The notes beneath the pieces were generated by a model that worked only from the letters and a program-made list of their open reading frames with translations, was not told where the DNA came from and searched no databases. The position numbers and the translations under genes are program-made. Of a DNA stretch of 64,000 bases, positions 35,905 through 47,625 are shown piece after piece (within the stretch, counting starts at the first letter, position 1; each line of letters starts with the position of its first letter). The stretch is from Dryomyza anilis (taxonomy: Eukaryota > Arthropoda > Insecta > Diptera > Dryomyzidae): NCBI GenBank assembly GCA_951804985.1, contig OX638135.1, positions 69,671,333 to 69,735,332 on the forward strand. Reading direction: 5' to 3'.

Positions 35905-36098
35905 TAATGGGATCTACAGTTTAATGCCACATCCGGTGGGGTTAGGCGGCGTTTTTACTCTCGGAGGTTTTCCATTGTCTGCGAGAGGTCTGGTATTGCA
36001 AAACATTGTCTTTTTTGTTGATGTTGCAGTCGCTGGTCGCAGTCGAAACAGAGACCTTTTGGTTCGTAGTTCAACACATTAACCATCTCTGAGCCTCC
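35905..36098 (-). mobile_element. tRNA-derived SINE, degraded copy 3
   Basis: Body motifs 'ctacagtttaatgcc', 'tttttactctcggaggttttccatt' and 'gagaccttttgg..cgtagt' align with copy 1. The tRNA head and tail are eroded. Confidence 0.6.
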
Positions 36099-36167
36099 AA
36101 TGATACAAATAAAAATATAAATTTAGAAGCGGTCTTTAAATTTTGTTGCGCATAAAGTGATCATAGT
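36099..36167. other. Spacer between SINE copies 3 and 4
   Basis: Nothing recognised. Confidence 0.4.
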
Positions 36168-36446
36168 TTGACGCTACAGATTTGAAGAACCTAGGCCGAG
36201 TTCTATCACCATTTCAGATGTGCGTGCATATTTGTACTCAAAGTGGTGGGACCTGCAGTTTAATGTCGTATGCAAATGGCCGGGTTAGAGCTTTTCATAA
36301 TCAATGTTTTACTCTTGAAGGTTTGTCATTGACTGCCGAGGTAGCGTCGGATAGAAAAATGTTTTCTATGAAAAGATCTTGATGTCGCTGGTATTGAATC
36401 CGGGACCATTCGGCTCGTCGTCCATAGCCCTAATCAATTGAGCGTC
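36168..36446 (-). mobile_element. tRNA-derived SINE, copy 4
   Basis: It runs from 'agtttgacgctacag' to the tRNA-like head (gggaccattcggctcgtcgtcc). The body is colinear with copy 1. It lies 70 bp from copy 3 in the same orientation. Confidence 0.8.
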
Positions 36447-38210
36447 CGACACATAGGGATTTCTATCAGAAGTTCACTCCGTGTAGTTTCTTGCTTTAAT
36501 CGATGATGGATTGACTTCACCAAAAGATATGAAATGCAAGAGCCTTCTACAGATCAGCAAACATCAATACAAGAGCAAGGGAAGTCTCAATCCAGCAAAT
36601 TGTTACAAATAATTCAATTTAAATTAATTTATAACATTTTAAAATTGAAATTAAATTGTGTGTGCAATTGTCAAACTTTCGAAATGTATTTGACATTTAT
36701 TTCGAAAGAAATCTATTTCCCAGGAAATTGATGATATGAAATTTCATTTCGGAGGAAAATAAAATTTCACATGAAATTCAATTTCCTATGAAATTCCTGA
36801 TTGTGCTGAATATTTCTTTAACTATTAAGGGCATATCAAATTTGCAAATCTTACATTAAGTAAAAATGTATCCTTTTTTTAAAAACATAACATCAGATAC
36901 ATTCCAAAAATGTTAAAGGAATTAATCTGGATCAAAAAATCGTATTTAATAGATTGTGTTTATTAGAAATATGATCTCTCACATGATTGGAATATAGAGG
37001 TATGTTTCAGTTTTCGATCCGAGTTTAATTCTAAATAAACGATTTTGAATTAATTATTTTCCAAACGTATTGAAGTCAAAGCATGCACCCAGAAAAAAAT
37101 CATGGTAAATTGATAGTATTTCAATAGAAAAACAATAATTTATACCATTAAAATTGGTCAATAGGATGCGTCCCATTAATTCAGTAATATTGGAACTGTT
37201 AATACAATATTTTGTTGTACCATCAATTTTATAATGTGCTCCTTTAATTACAATAAGCAAAACCTATAAATATTTTATGATACGTATTATTATTTTATGG
37301 TATAGTCGGAACTACATTTTCCTAATAATTTATGAAAACAAAAATGTATTTTAGTTTATTTATTGTATAATTTATTTTATTGAAATGTCGAATTTGGTAT
37401 TCACTTTTACAACACACACATAAAAAGACACTTCTTGCTGCAAAAGGTTATAACACATTTAATGTTTGCCGTGGTTTCCAAGAATTGATTGTAGTACTTG
37501 AGGTTATTTTTGAGTCCGTTGCCATAATAGAAATTCGAAGTATTATTTATTTTCTGTAATAAATAAAAATATAAATATATATATATAAATATAATTTATT
37601 TACATTAAATACATTGAGTCCTTACCAATGTCGCGTTTAATAATGTGGATTATTACAAAAAAGACATGCGACCATTTTGAGTAAACACGCATAATGACGT
37701 ACAAAACGAACATGCTTGTATTCGTTTTTGTGTTTTTTTACACCACGTTTATTATTATAGGAGGAAACCATTAAAACAACAGTATTTGTTCTATTTAAAA
37801 TAATGATATTGAAATATTTAAATTTATGGTACTGAATTTTTCAAATACTATTGAATTAATTAGAAAACTTTTGATTTAAAAAGAAAAAACTATTAATACA
37901 TGAACCATAAGATCAATGGTCGTACCATAAAGTACTTAATGGTACATTTTCTTCTGAGTGTGCTGTTTAAATGCTTTTTAAAAATTATTTATTGTTCTAA
38001 GATATCGAATCTAAAATCAAAAACGTTTTTTTTAAATGTTCATATGAAATTCGATCAAAAGTTGTAATATGCCCCTATATCTAATCCTTAAAATGTAGAA
38101 AAAGTAACAGATCCTAATATGAAATTACCCGCTAAAGTGGACCATTCCCCGATTACGCACTGAAATTCCTCACAAATAGGGGAATGCCCCTCCAGCTGGC
38201 ATCACTGGTC
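36447..38210. repeat. Repeat G interrupted by a MITE
   Basis: 37,000-37,085 and 37,961-38,205 together are the reverse complement of 42,732-43,070 ('ttttccaaacg', 'gaagtcaaagcatg', then 'tgctgtttaaatg', 'ctaagatatcgaat', 'ccattccccgattac'). The portion 36,447-36,990 is AT-rich with no clear partner. It may belong to the same element. Confidence 0.65.
37086..37960. mobile_element. MITE, 875 bp, with empty-site support
   Basis: Ends are CACCCAGAAAAAAAT (37,086) and ATTTTCTTCTGAGTG (to 37,960), imperfect inverted repeats. The uninterrupted host sequence 'caaagcatgctgttt' is present in inverted form at 42,990. Comparison gives a 2-bp target duplication TG. The interior is AT-rich with no coding frame. 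Confidence 0.8.
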
Positions 38211-39559
38211 GAAACTAAAAACTCATCAAAAAAAACCCACTGGCGGAACGCATACGTAGGATGCATGAATGAGTTCATGAAGCTAATGCACGAGTTTTTA
38301 CAGGCAATGTATACGTTCATACACTTTCAAACGACACTAACTGAATGGACAAATTCAAATATTGTGTGTATACATCCTTTAAGAAAGCGTGCATTGGCTA
38401 TATGAATAAGTTCATGTACGCTTTTTTACGGCGATTTAAAGTTCGGAACTCTTTTCACTGAAGGACAGTGCACTATGGGACAGAAACTTAGTCTAGCTCG
38501 CCGAAAATCAGAAATTAAAGTTTATTGCAGAAAGTTTAAAAATATGTCATTTTATTAATAATTTATGAAAACCTAGAGAACAAACAACAAATTATACACC
38601 CTAGTGAAAAATCCTTCTGTAGGCTTGCTTAAAATGAAAAAATTAAACAAGTGCTTTTCAAGAAATAAAAAGCACAAAATTTCAAATGGTTATTCGTGTT
38701 ATTCCTGATTATCTGTCAAAAACATAAAACAAAAATTACGTATTTTTTATACAAAAGTAGACATGGAAAAAAAAGCTTCCAAATTTGGAAAAAAAAGCTT
38801 CCAAAGATTTATGAGAATAAATCTTTTTACAGACATAATGTCAGAAATGTCTTCTTTCTAACGGTGCTAAACATGCCTGCATTAGTTTGCCACACGTCAT
38901 TTAAAATGAGTTTTAGTGATGAGAAAAGTACGAAAATCGTTAAATAATTTAACTAAATTTTGTTACTTTAATATGTCAGATTTTCATTTTCTGTAATTAT
39001 AGTTGACAAAATTGGCTCATATTTGATATGGTAGTTAAGAATTGTGGTATGTACCATAGTTCCTAATATTATCAGAATATCTCTTACGATGGTCAAGTTA
39101 TATAGTTTAAGAAGAATGGTTAGCGTGACAGTTGGCCAATCACGCCCATATTAAGAATGGTCATGTGCAATTACAGTATGTATCTAAATACCAATTATAA
39201 ACAAAATATCTCATTCCAAACAAAAGTTATAGTCATTTTACCATTTCAATTATATGACAGGTGGGCGTGGCAATGGACCAATCTTTAATTTTCAAATTGA
39301 AATCTATTCATAGAACATGTATGCTTAGTGTAAAGTTTCGTAAGGATTGGAGCAAAACTGTATTTAATAAAGTTCAGAAAAAAATCTGAACAAAAAAAAA
39401 TAAAGTTTCAAATATAAAGTTCTAAAGAAACTTTTTAAAGAACGTTTGAATCGTTTTGTAAATATAAAGTTCTTCAAATGAACAAAATATTTTGGTTTTC
39501 GCTCAACCTAAAAATTAAACTTCAAAAAAATTATATATGTTTGTAAACAAATTTTCTTT
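38211..39559. other. Unassigned, with a 'gtgggcgtggc' repeat-like segment
   Basis: 39,000-39,330 ('tggccaatcacgccca', 'aggtgggcgtggcaatgg') has the flavour of dispersed fly repeats. 38,211-39,000 shows no domain-bearing frame. Confidence 0.4.
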
Positions 39560-40255
39560 ATGAAATTTTTGCATATTGTTGCCACATCTGACGACGCAAC
39601 TTGAGGTACAGTCGCTACAAATGATGCTACAGGCAAAAGTTGACGAAACCTTTGCTGAGTTTAAGAGAAGCAGCAGTACCAGATGAAAAGCACATGAAAC
39701 AACAGACAGCACAAACGCTGGGTCTACTCACGCTGCTCGTTGAGACGCTGCCGATCACGCTGCAAAGCGCTCAAGACACATCTTAGCGTTACACTTCATC
39801 GATCAGTTGTTGCAAGCATTAAGCGCAGAACCAAAGCTACTTAAACAAAATGAGAATGCATTGAATGCATTTGGAGCCTATTTTAAGAGCACCAGCACTT
39901 GACCAAAGTCTCATTGCCGCGCACGTACTATGCCAATTGAGACGCTGCCGATCACGCTGCAAAGCGCTCAAGACACATCTTAGCGTTACACTTCATCGAT
40001 CAGTTGATGCAAGCATTAAGCGCAGAACCAAAGCTACTTAAACAAAATGAGAATGCATTGAATGCATTTGGAGCCTATTTTAAGAGCACTAGCACTTGAC
40101 CAACGTCTCATTGCCGCGCACGTACTATGCCATTTGCACAAACGCAATGAAGACGCAATGTCGCACGCAATTATATATGTCGCCTGGGCTGGCTCGAAGT
40201 CATTGTTACTACAACCAGCTTGCAAAAGGACATTCCCGTCGATTTCTTTCTAAAC
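39560..40255 (+). pseudogene. Unrecognised coding-like segment with 197-bp tandem duplication
   Basis: GC content rises and frames such as LTTQLEVQSLQMMLQAK, then LLQALSAEPKLLKQNEN, then LALDQRLIAAHVLCHLHKR look protein-like but lie in different frames. 39,740-39,936 is repeated at 39,937-40,133 with few changes. I do not recognise a family; decayed retroelement Gag or host exon are both possible. Confidence 0.35.
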
Positions 40256-40582
40256 TGCAGATTTAGATTAACTTTACCCATTACTCATCAGGCGCATCAT
40301 GATGCCGCAGTTTTATTACGCGACAAAAGTACTCAAATAATGTTCTCTGTCGAGCCTGTGTTTTAGCTTGCTTCGTACACTTAAAATCCAAACCCTTTAA
40401 ATTCCTATAACTACCACTCGGCAGCTTTTATTTATCTTGAGGGATTTGTACTATCACAATCTTCCATATCTCCTAGATGAGAAACCTATTTCATGTTTTA
40501 ATTTTATAACAATTAAGGCCATTGTTATATGTTTGATGTCCTGTCGCGATGCGCAGGAGAACTGGAAATTGGTTGTTGCTAT
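40256..40582. other. Nothing recognised
   Basis: Mixed-composition sequence without a domain-bearing frame. Confidence 0.4.
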
Positions 40583-40783
40583 TATAACAGTTTGGTGCTA
40601 CACTCCTGAAGCCGAGATCTGGCTGAGCTCGGTCACCATAAGAGCTGTGCGTATTTGTGTTCATAGTGGTGGGACCTACTGTTAATGACGAATCCGAACG
40701 ACGGAGGTAAGAGCGCGGTATAGAACAATGTTTTCTATGAAAAGATAGTGTTAGCTCCAGCCCTGATTTGAACATGCTACGGG
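40583..40783 (-). mobile_element. tRNA-derived SINE, copy 5 (internally deleted)
   Basis: 'cagtttggtgctacactcctg', 'gtggtgggacctac', 'agcgcggtatagaa', 'tctatgaaaaga' align with copy 1. About 60 bp of body and most of the tRNA head are missing. Confidence 0.75.
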
Positions 40784-41055
40784 ATAGAAAATTGCATCAT
40801 TATTTTGTAACGACCACAATACTCTGTAAATGTGTCTTAAAATTGTATGAAAGTCTCAAGTTTATTTGTGTCTGAACTTTATTTTAAAATTTCAAAAATA
40901 AAGTTCTGTACAAAAACTTTACATATGAATTTTAAACATAACGTTTTTTTTTGTAACATATAATTTCGTTTCATTCAGATAAAACCCTTTATTTTTTTGT
41001 TTTGTTCAGAACTAAACGTTTGAAAAAGCTATTGTTTTTGTTTTTTTTTTCATTT
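40784..41055. other. AT-rich flank of the mariner relic
   Basis: No TIR could be identified with confidence. Confidence 0.4.
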
Positions 41056-41906
41056 CGTACCCCTGGTTTTATGTTTTTGAATTCTCAATCGGCCTGAGTT
41101 CTGGACAGTTTGGAGGATTGGCTTATCTAGGCACCAAAATCACTGCATTTTGTTGGATCCACTCTAAGGCCGTTTTGCTGTAGTGACATGAAGCGAGGTA
41201 AGGCCAAAAAAATGTGGACACTTCATATTGGCGTAAAAATGGAAGCAATCTCTTTTGCAAGCATTCCTTCACATATATTTCGCAATTAATTGTACCCGAT
41301 GTCACGAATGAGCTGCTTCTTTTTTCACAACTGCAATTGCCTGCCAAACAAGGAATTTCTTTGGGAATTTTGTCATTTTTTTTTTATTTGAATTTTTCAG
41401 CGACATTTCCTCGAGAATCGTCTGTATAAAATTCCTGCCCAGGTAGCTGAGAAAAGTCCGATAAAACATAAGTTTCGTCGTCCATTATGCACCAATCGAA
41501 TTTTTTAAAAAAATCTTGGTTCAGCTTTTTAGCTCGTTGTTTTGTGGTTTCATTCTTGACGGCATTTCTATCCGGAACTTTTTGGACCTTGTACGTCTTC
41601 ATCCCAGCTTTTTTCTTAGTCCTGCGCACGAAAGATTCTGAGCAATCCGCCTTTCTCGCCAATTTCTTTCCGGATATGCTTGGATCTTTCTTTAAAATAT
41701 TCTTCGACTTTTCACGATCATGTGGGCCTTTTTTTACCAGAACCTTTCTTCCGATCAATACTCAGGTCTTCCTTAAAGCGTTTGATAACGCGAGAAATGG
41801 TCTTAGGGTTAGCCCCTACCTCCTTGGCAATTTTTTTAAAAGACCAACTAGGTTGTTTTTGAAAAATTTTAATTATATTTTCTCGCACTTCCACTTCGTT
41901 TGCCAT
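41056..41906 (-). pseudogene. DD37E-type mariner transposase relic
   Basis: Minus reading from 41,906: MANEVEVRENIIKIF, SFKKIAKEVGANPKTISRVIKRF (first helix-turn-helix), then after a frameshift a second helix-turn-helix (SGKKLARKADCSESFVRR). The catalytic domain has CIMDDETYV (first Asp) and, after another shift, ECLQKRLLPFLRQY. FWPYLASCHYSK has Tyr where the second catalytic Asp is expected. After one stop comes NPPNCPELRPIE with the final Glu. With 37 residues between positions two and three this fits the ITmD37E family. Transposition would use TA sites. The copy is inactive (two shifts, one stop, D-to-Y). TIRs were not located. Confidence 0.85.
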
Positions 41907-42019
41907 TTTCGCGTTAAACAAATTTTGTATTGACTATAACTGACACAAATTATTTTCTGCCATTTAATTCAGAGCTACTATGATCAAATTTTTTTAATTT
42001 GAGTCTTGCAATAGCACAT

Positions 42020-42735
42020 TATGGGAAGATATGTAACGGACAATTTTATTCGACGCAGTCCTTAGTAGTAAATGCAGAGCATCTGATTCAGAGCTTTGTA
42101 AGATATTTAAAGCAACTAGAAACGGTTTCAATGAATTTGGAAACGACCTAACCAAACTTTTAACAAATTTCAACATTATGAAACTTTGTTTAAAGAATTC
42201 AAATACGCTGAAGACCCTATTTTAAAAAAGCCATCACCGAAAAAAAAGAACAATTTGAATTTACGAAGCTCAAAAAATAAATTGCTAAGCACTTTTAATC
42301 TGCCCAACCAGACAGTTTCAAATGAGGTGCTTGGTGACGATCTTAGTAATGATAACAATAATAATAATAAAACTGGACCTCCTATACCTATCTCAAACAA
42401 ACCTCCTGCTATAGAATCAATGGAAATAAATACAACCGAACCTCTTTTACCATCGGAAAATACTTCAAGAAGCTGTGAGAATTGGTTATTATACCTCCTA
42501 AAAAAACGAAGATGATATAAAATATTATATATCATCGAAGATTAAATTGTGTGCTGATGTCTCAGTATATAAGTTCAATTTTCAATACTCGAGACAAAGA
42601 TCATCATTTAAAATCAATATTCCAGAGCAATTTTTCGCTGCCGTGTTAGACATATCTTTTTGGCCACGAAATACTTTAATACATACATTTATTTATAAAG
42701 CAAATAGTAGACCTTTAAATGTGGTGCATCTACCC
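42020..42735 (+). pseudogene. LINE gag-like ORF1 (CR1/Jockey-type), decayed
   Basis: A 109-codon frame from 42,186 is rich in Ser/Asn/Lys/Pro. After a +1 shift near 42,490 it continues EDDIKYYISSK, then VSVYKFNFQYSRQRSSFKINI and FWPRNTLIHTFIY. The pattern (short helix, S-S-F-K-I, F-W-P-x-x-x-x-x-x-x-F) matches the C-terminal block of insect LINE gag-like ORF1 proteins. Upstream (42,110-42,170) NGFNEFGNDLTKLL may be the N-terminal part in a third frame. No ORF2 follows. Confidence 0.55.
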
Positions 42736-43070
42736 CAGAGATTCCAACTGGAGGGGAACTCCCCAATTTGTGGGGAATTTCAGTCTTAGTGGGTAATCGG
42801 GGAATAGTCCACTTTTGGCGGAGAATTTCAAATTAGGATCTGTTACATTTCTAAGGATTAGAATATAGGGACATATTTAAACTTTTGATCGAATTTCATA
42901 TGAAAATTTTAAAACAAACGTTTTTACTTTTATATTCGATATCTTAGTACAATAAATAATTTTTGAAATGAATTTAAACAGCATGCTTTGACTTCAACGC
43001 TTTCAATTCGTTTGGAAAATAATCCTTTTATATTATCCATTTTGTTTTTAAAACAATATTTTAATTAGTT
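42736..43070 (-). repeat. Repeat G, uninterrupted inverted copy
   Basis: Reverse complement of 37,000-37,085 plus 37,961-38,205. It serves as the empty site for the MITE at 37,086-37,960. It also contains 'ccccaatttgtgggga' near 42,760. Confidence 0.75.
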
Positions 43071-43106
43071 TAAAAAAAGTAGCTACATATATATGATTTT
43101 ATATCA

Positions 43107-43952
43107 TTATACCCTACACCTATGAGGTACAGGGTATATTAACTTTGTGCATATATTGTAACGCCCCTTAGGAGGCGTGTCCGGTATGGAAAAGTATATA
43201 TATTCTTGATCAGCATCACCACCCGAGTCCGTTTAGCCATGTCCGTCTGTCTTGTTGTCTTGCTGTCCTGCTGTTTTGCTGTCCGTATACACGATAACTT
43301 GAGAAATACTGCTTAGAATGCGATAAAATGTCGTTTCAATACTTTTTAGTCAAAAGTTAGTTTTGTCAATGTAAATGAGCCAAATTGGTCAACGGACACG
43401 CCACTTTTATATAGTCACTTTTATAAAACTCTTTTTGAACCAATAACTCAAAAAGTATTCAAGATATACATATAAAATTGAAAATGTATTGTTAGAATTC
43501 ACCTAAAAAATGTGATCCGAAAATGGCCGTGATACGCCCACATTTGATTTTTTTATTACTTCTCGCTATTTCATTGTGGACATTTTATTCGCAAATTATT
43601 GAAAACAAAATTATGAAATATTAGCCTTAAATCTCTACATATGTTTTAAAAGTGGGCGTGATTCGCCCACATTTATTTTTCTACATGTTTCAATATTTTT
43701 TTTTTTTTTACTTTTACATCAATTTTTTAAATTAATGGTATATATACGTCGTCAGAAATTTCATATGTAAATAATATACTGAGTGTAAAAGTGTTCAGCA
43801 TAATTACGAACTTTGAAGGTAGGTATACAATTATATTTCCCACATTAATATTCACACCAAAGTGTAGGGTATTCCATAGTCCGACCGACTATAAAAGTCC
43901 GTCCCATGTGACCGAACTTACCCATGTGACCTAACTTTCCCAACTCGTTTTT
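43107..43952 (-). repeat. Dispersed repeat family R, reference minus copy
   Basis: An uninterrupted copy. In plus coordinates it opens 'ataccctacacctatgaggt', has 'cttgatcagcatcacc' and repeated 'gtc(t/c)tg(c/t)tgt', and closes 'tgacctaactttcccaactc'. It is the empty-site reference for MITE E1. Confidence 0.8.
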
Positions 43953-45189
43953 AAACTATGTTTAATTTTTTTTCTTATAAAATTTAGAAAATGTATTTGT
44001 GGTTTATTTTTTTTTTCTTTTCTTAAATTGCATGAGAACATATTTTAATAATTAAATATTTTAATTAAATTTTAAATTTAATAATTAGTGCATTAAATAA
44101 TAGTTTATTTAATGAAAAATTTAAGAGGTCAATGGCATTGATTATATTATTTTAGTGGCTGTAACTTTTACAAAAATTACGAAATGAAAGAGAATGAAAG
44201 AGGGACTTACTTTGGTTGTTGCATTTCTCCCACGATGAAAGATCGATTTAGATCTTTTCATTAGTGTAGGTGGGTGTATTCAATGAGCGAGAGTGGAAGC
44301 TTTGGCTTGGGATTTTAATATCGAAAGCCTATGTTCTCAACATGTTGCGGGCAATGCTTACCAAAATTTTGCTTTATATATTTTTTTTATATGTTTAAAA
44401 CTTCATTACGTTAAACGTAATTTATTTATAAAATCTTTTATTTATATAAGTTTTTTCCGATTATTTTCTTTTAGAGGATTAAACTCATTTTGTCTTTTTT
44501 TTTCAATTATTATATTTTTTTTTTATTTTTACCACATCTTTAGACAATTTTTTGTTTATATTATTTAATTTTATATGGAATATTTTTATATATTTCTTCT
44601 TTTATGTACTATTATACATATTTTTCTATATACATATTTTTTGTGCTATTTTTTTTTTCTTTGCTATTGGCATATAGCACATTTGTCTATTTTTTTTAAT
44701 ACATATCAATTCTTTTTAACACATTTTTTTTTAAATCACCTTTTTATTTTTGAAGGAAATCATTTTTTCTTATACCGTGTATTTTTTTTTTATTATTTTT
44801 GGAACATTTGTTTTTTCCTTATGCACTTATTACCACTTTTGTTAATTTATTTGTTTTTTATTTACACTATTTTGCTCGATATCAAAACCAAGCACATTGC
44901 ACTACAGTGGATCAGTTCTTTGGAGGTCAAATAGACAGCTATGGATTCGAAATATGTTTCGAACTTGAGACGATGTTTCTGATGAAGAGTCAAGTCCATG
45001 CAGATGCAATGGGAGTGAGAAAGTATTATTTGGTGCCAATCAGTGTAATTTCGTTAGATAATTACAAAAAAAAAAATGTTTACGAACAATATAATTTACC
45101 CTTTATTAGGATGGCACTAAAGAGAGTGATACAAATTTGAATCACTCGCCAGAGATAGTTGTGGATTAAAAATCAAATTTAAGAGAAAT
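43953..45189. other. Unassigned, with a 0.5-kb T-rich tract
   Basis: 44,380-44,870 is strongly T-biased on the plus strand, giving Phe/Tyr/Leu-rich open frames that I regard as composition artefacts. 44,930-45,140 has more balanced composition and a short open frame without a recognised domain. Confidence 0.45.
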
Positions 45190-45627
45190 ATCTAATAATA
45201 AAGAAAATTAACTAAAATATTATTTACATGAGAGTATTGCTGCAGCTATAATACTACTCGCTTTAAAAATTCCAATATGCGGGAAATACAAATAAATGTG
45301 CAGCAAAAGGTTAAATAATTTGTAAACATCACATATTTTGTTTTATTTGTGAGATGTTTCTTATAAACATCACGAAAAGTGACATATTTGTGGTAGATTC
45401 ACTTCAACTATTAGAGAAATATTTAGAATTGCTGCAAATATTTATATATTTCATAGATACACGCTGCAAAAAAAGGGCTCTCCCAAACATAATTTTGCAG
45501 GCATTAACATAAATGTTTGGAATTTTATGTAAACATAATATATAATTGACTGATAAATCATTTGTAAACAGGGTTGTATTGAGACTTGAACAGTGTTGTA
45601 ATCCCGGAAACATTTTATAAATATATA

Positions 45628-46369
45628 AATATTTGAACCGAAACATAAATATGTTCAAAGTAAAACATGAGCGACGTGAATATAAATATGTTTCCTGTGA
45701 AGCATATCAGTTGTTTCAGGTCAAAAAGTAGTATGTTTGCATAGAAACATATTTAAATATTTTATAAAAAAATCCTGAAAATAAAATGTTTTTTTTAAAT
45801 TTTTTTATTAAAAATCTTTAAACATGCACAGTAGGAATTTATAATAATTGAATTCATATACAAATTTTTAAACGCATAAATAAATAATTGGTTTAAAACT
45901 GCAAGTATAAGTGACAGCAACAATGAATACACAATTGCACCAGCAGACGCTAAACCAGACAATCCAGGCTCGCTTTATATTTGGTACAGTTACAGTATAT
46001 ATTTGAACCGAAACATAAATATGTTCAAAGTAAAACATGAGCGACGTGAATATAAATATGTTTCCTGTGAAGCATATCAGTTGTTTCAGGTCAAAAAGTA
46101 GTATGTTTGCATAGAAACATATTTTAATATTTTTGAAAAAAATCCTGAAAATAAAATGTTTTTTTTAAATTTTTTTATTAAAAATCTTTAAACATGCACA
46201 GTAGGAATTTATAATAATTGAATTCATATACAAATTTTTAAACGCATAAATAAATAATTGGTTTAAAACTGCAAGTATAAGTGACAGCAACAATGAATAC
46301 ACAATTGCACCAGCAGACGCTAAACCAGACAATCCAGGCTCGCTTTATATTTGGTACAGTTACAGTTGG
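45628..46369. repeat. 371-bp tandem duplication inside D1
   Basis: 45,628-45,998 and 45,999-46,369 are nearly identical ('atttgaaccgaaacataa' to 'ggtacagttacag'). D2 has a single copy. Confidence 0.95.
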
Positions 46370-46478
46370 TCTCAGTACAGCACATAGCGTAGGCAAGGAA
46401 TTCACGGAGGCTTTTGTAAAAAAACATGCCAAATTGAAAATCGAAACACTGATTTTTATTTGTGGTTTTTTCACATAG
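46291..46478 (+). other. Short conserved frame in D1
   Basis: MNTQLHQQTLNQTIQARF, then FGTVTVGLSTAHSVGKEF and TEAFVKKHAK. The block is GC-richer than its surroundings and is conserved in D2 with mostly in-frame changes. No domain recognised; it could be a captured exon fragment or a transposase remnant. Confidence 0.4.
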
Positions 46479-46659
46479 TTTCAGAAATTATATACTCCAC
46501 TTTATTATACTCTGTTACTATTAGTACTTTTTATAACACAATGTACATATTTATTTAATTTACAAATAACAAAATTATTACCGACGCGAACACGTTTTGT
46601 CAACGAATAAAAAAAAACGTACGCAAAAAATGCCGATCAACGAGTGTCAACTTTATATA

Positions 46660-47625
46660 CACACCAAATCGACCAGGGGTTGGAACTCACCTTCTTCGAT
46701 TTCAATGAAATCTTAACTGATAAAGGGTATCGAGACATGCACTAAAGATTTTTTTTTTTATTTTTTCCGACCACTACTTCCAGAGAAACAGTGGCTCAAA
46801 GTTGGAAAAAAGTGCCAAAAATCACTTTTGTACTGTTGTTCATATTTAAATATCTCTTGAACTATAAATGCTAAATTTTTTTTTTTTGTATAGAAATAAA
46901 ATTTTTTTTTCTACACAAAAAGTTGTAATAATTCCTGAATATATATGTAACTCTGATTTCTAAAATGAAGTCAGTTTTATCATATTCAATCTAGTTTTTG
47001 AGATATTGATTTTGGCATATAGTTTTTACGATTTTCGAAAAATGGTATATATTTCAAAACCTAGAGATAATTTGATAAAACTGACGCCATTTTCGAAATT
47101 TTACTTTTGTAAAAAATATATTTTTTTTTAATAAAAAAAATATTGATAAAATTTAGAAAATAATAATTTTTTAAAATATGATGCAATCAAAATACCATCT
47201 TGAAATTTTGCATGAACATTAACAATAAATTGACGAAAATTTACGATTTTTTTTCAGAATTTTAAATAGGGTCCTTTTTAAGGATCACTATTTTGAAGTG
47301 CAAGGATAATGACCACGAGCCACATGTTACCGTTTGGAAATTACAACTTAATTTTTCTAAAAGCTTGTTTTATTAGCTTTAAAACGAGCCATTAACGGAG
47401 TTTCTAGCATTTCTAGTTCAAGAGATATTTAAATATGAACAACAGTACAAAAGTGATTTTTGGCACTATTTTTCCAACTTTGAGCCACTGTATCTCTGGA
47501 AGTAGTGGTCGGAAAAAATAAAAAAAAAATGTTAGTGCATGTCTCAATACCCTTTATCAGTTGCCAAAAGTTCATTAAGATCGAAAAGGTAAAATCTCAA
47601 ATTTGACTTTTTTTTGTCGATTTGG
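46660..47625. mobile_element. Inverted-repeat element, family C copy 2
   Basis: The left arm (46,664-46,940: 'accaaatcgac', 'tgataaagggtatcgagaca', 'cagtggctcaaagtt') and right arm (47,350-47,624) are reverse complements around a ~400-bp AT-rich centre. It is related to 24,604-25,118. The element is absent from D2, so it inserted in D1 after the two copies separated. Confidence 0.8.

Noticed and set aside
42186..42515. Intact stand-alone host protein
   Set aside because: The next frame continues with LINE gag-like ORF1 motifs, so this is better read as a frameshifted LINE ORF1.
44293..44934. Membrane protein rich in Phe, Tyr, Leu
   Set aside because: Arises from a T-biased tract; no domain, no codon structure.
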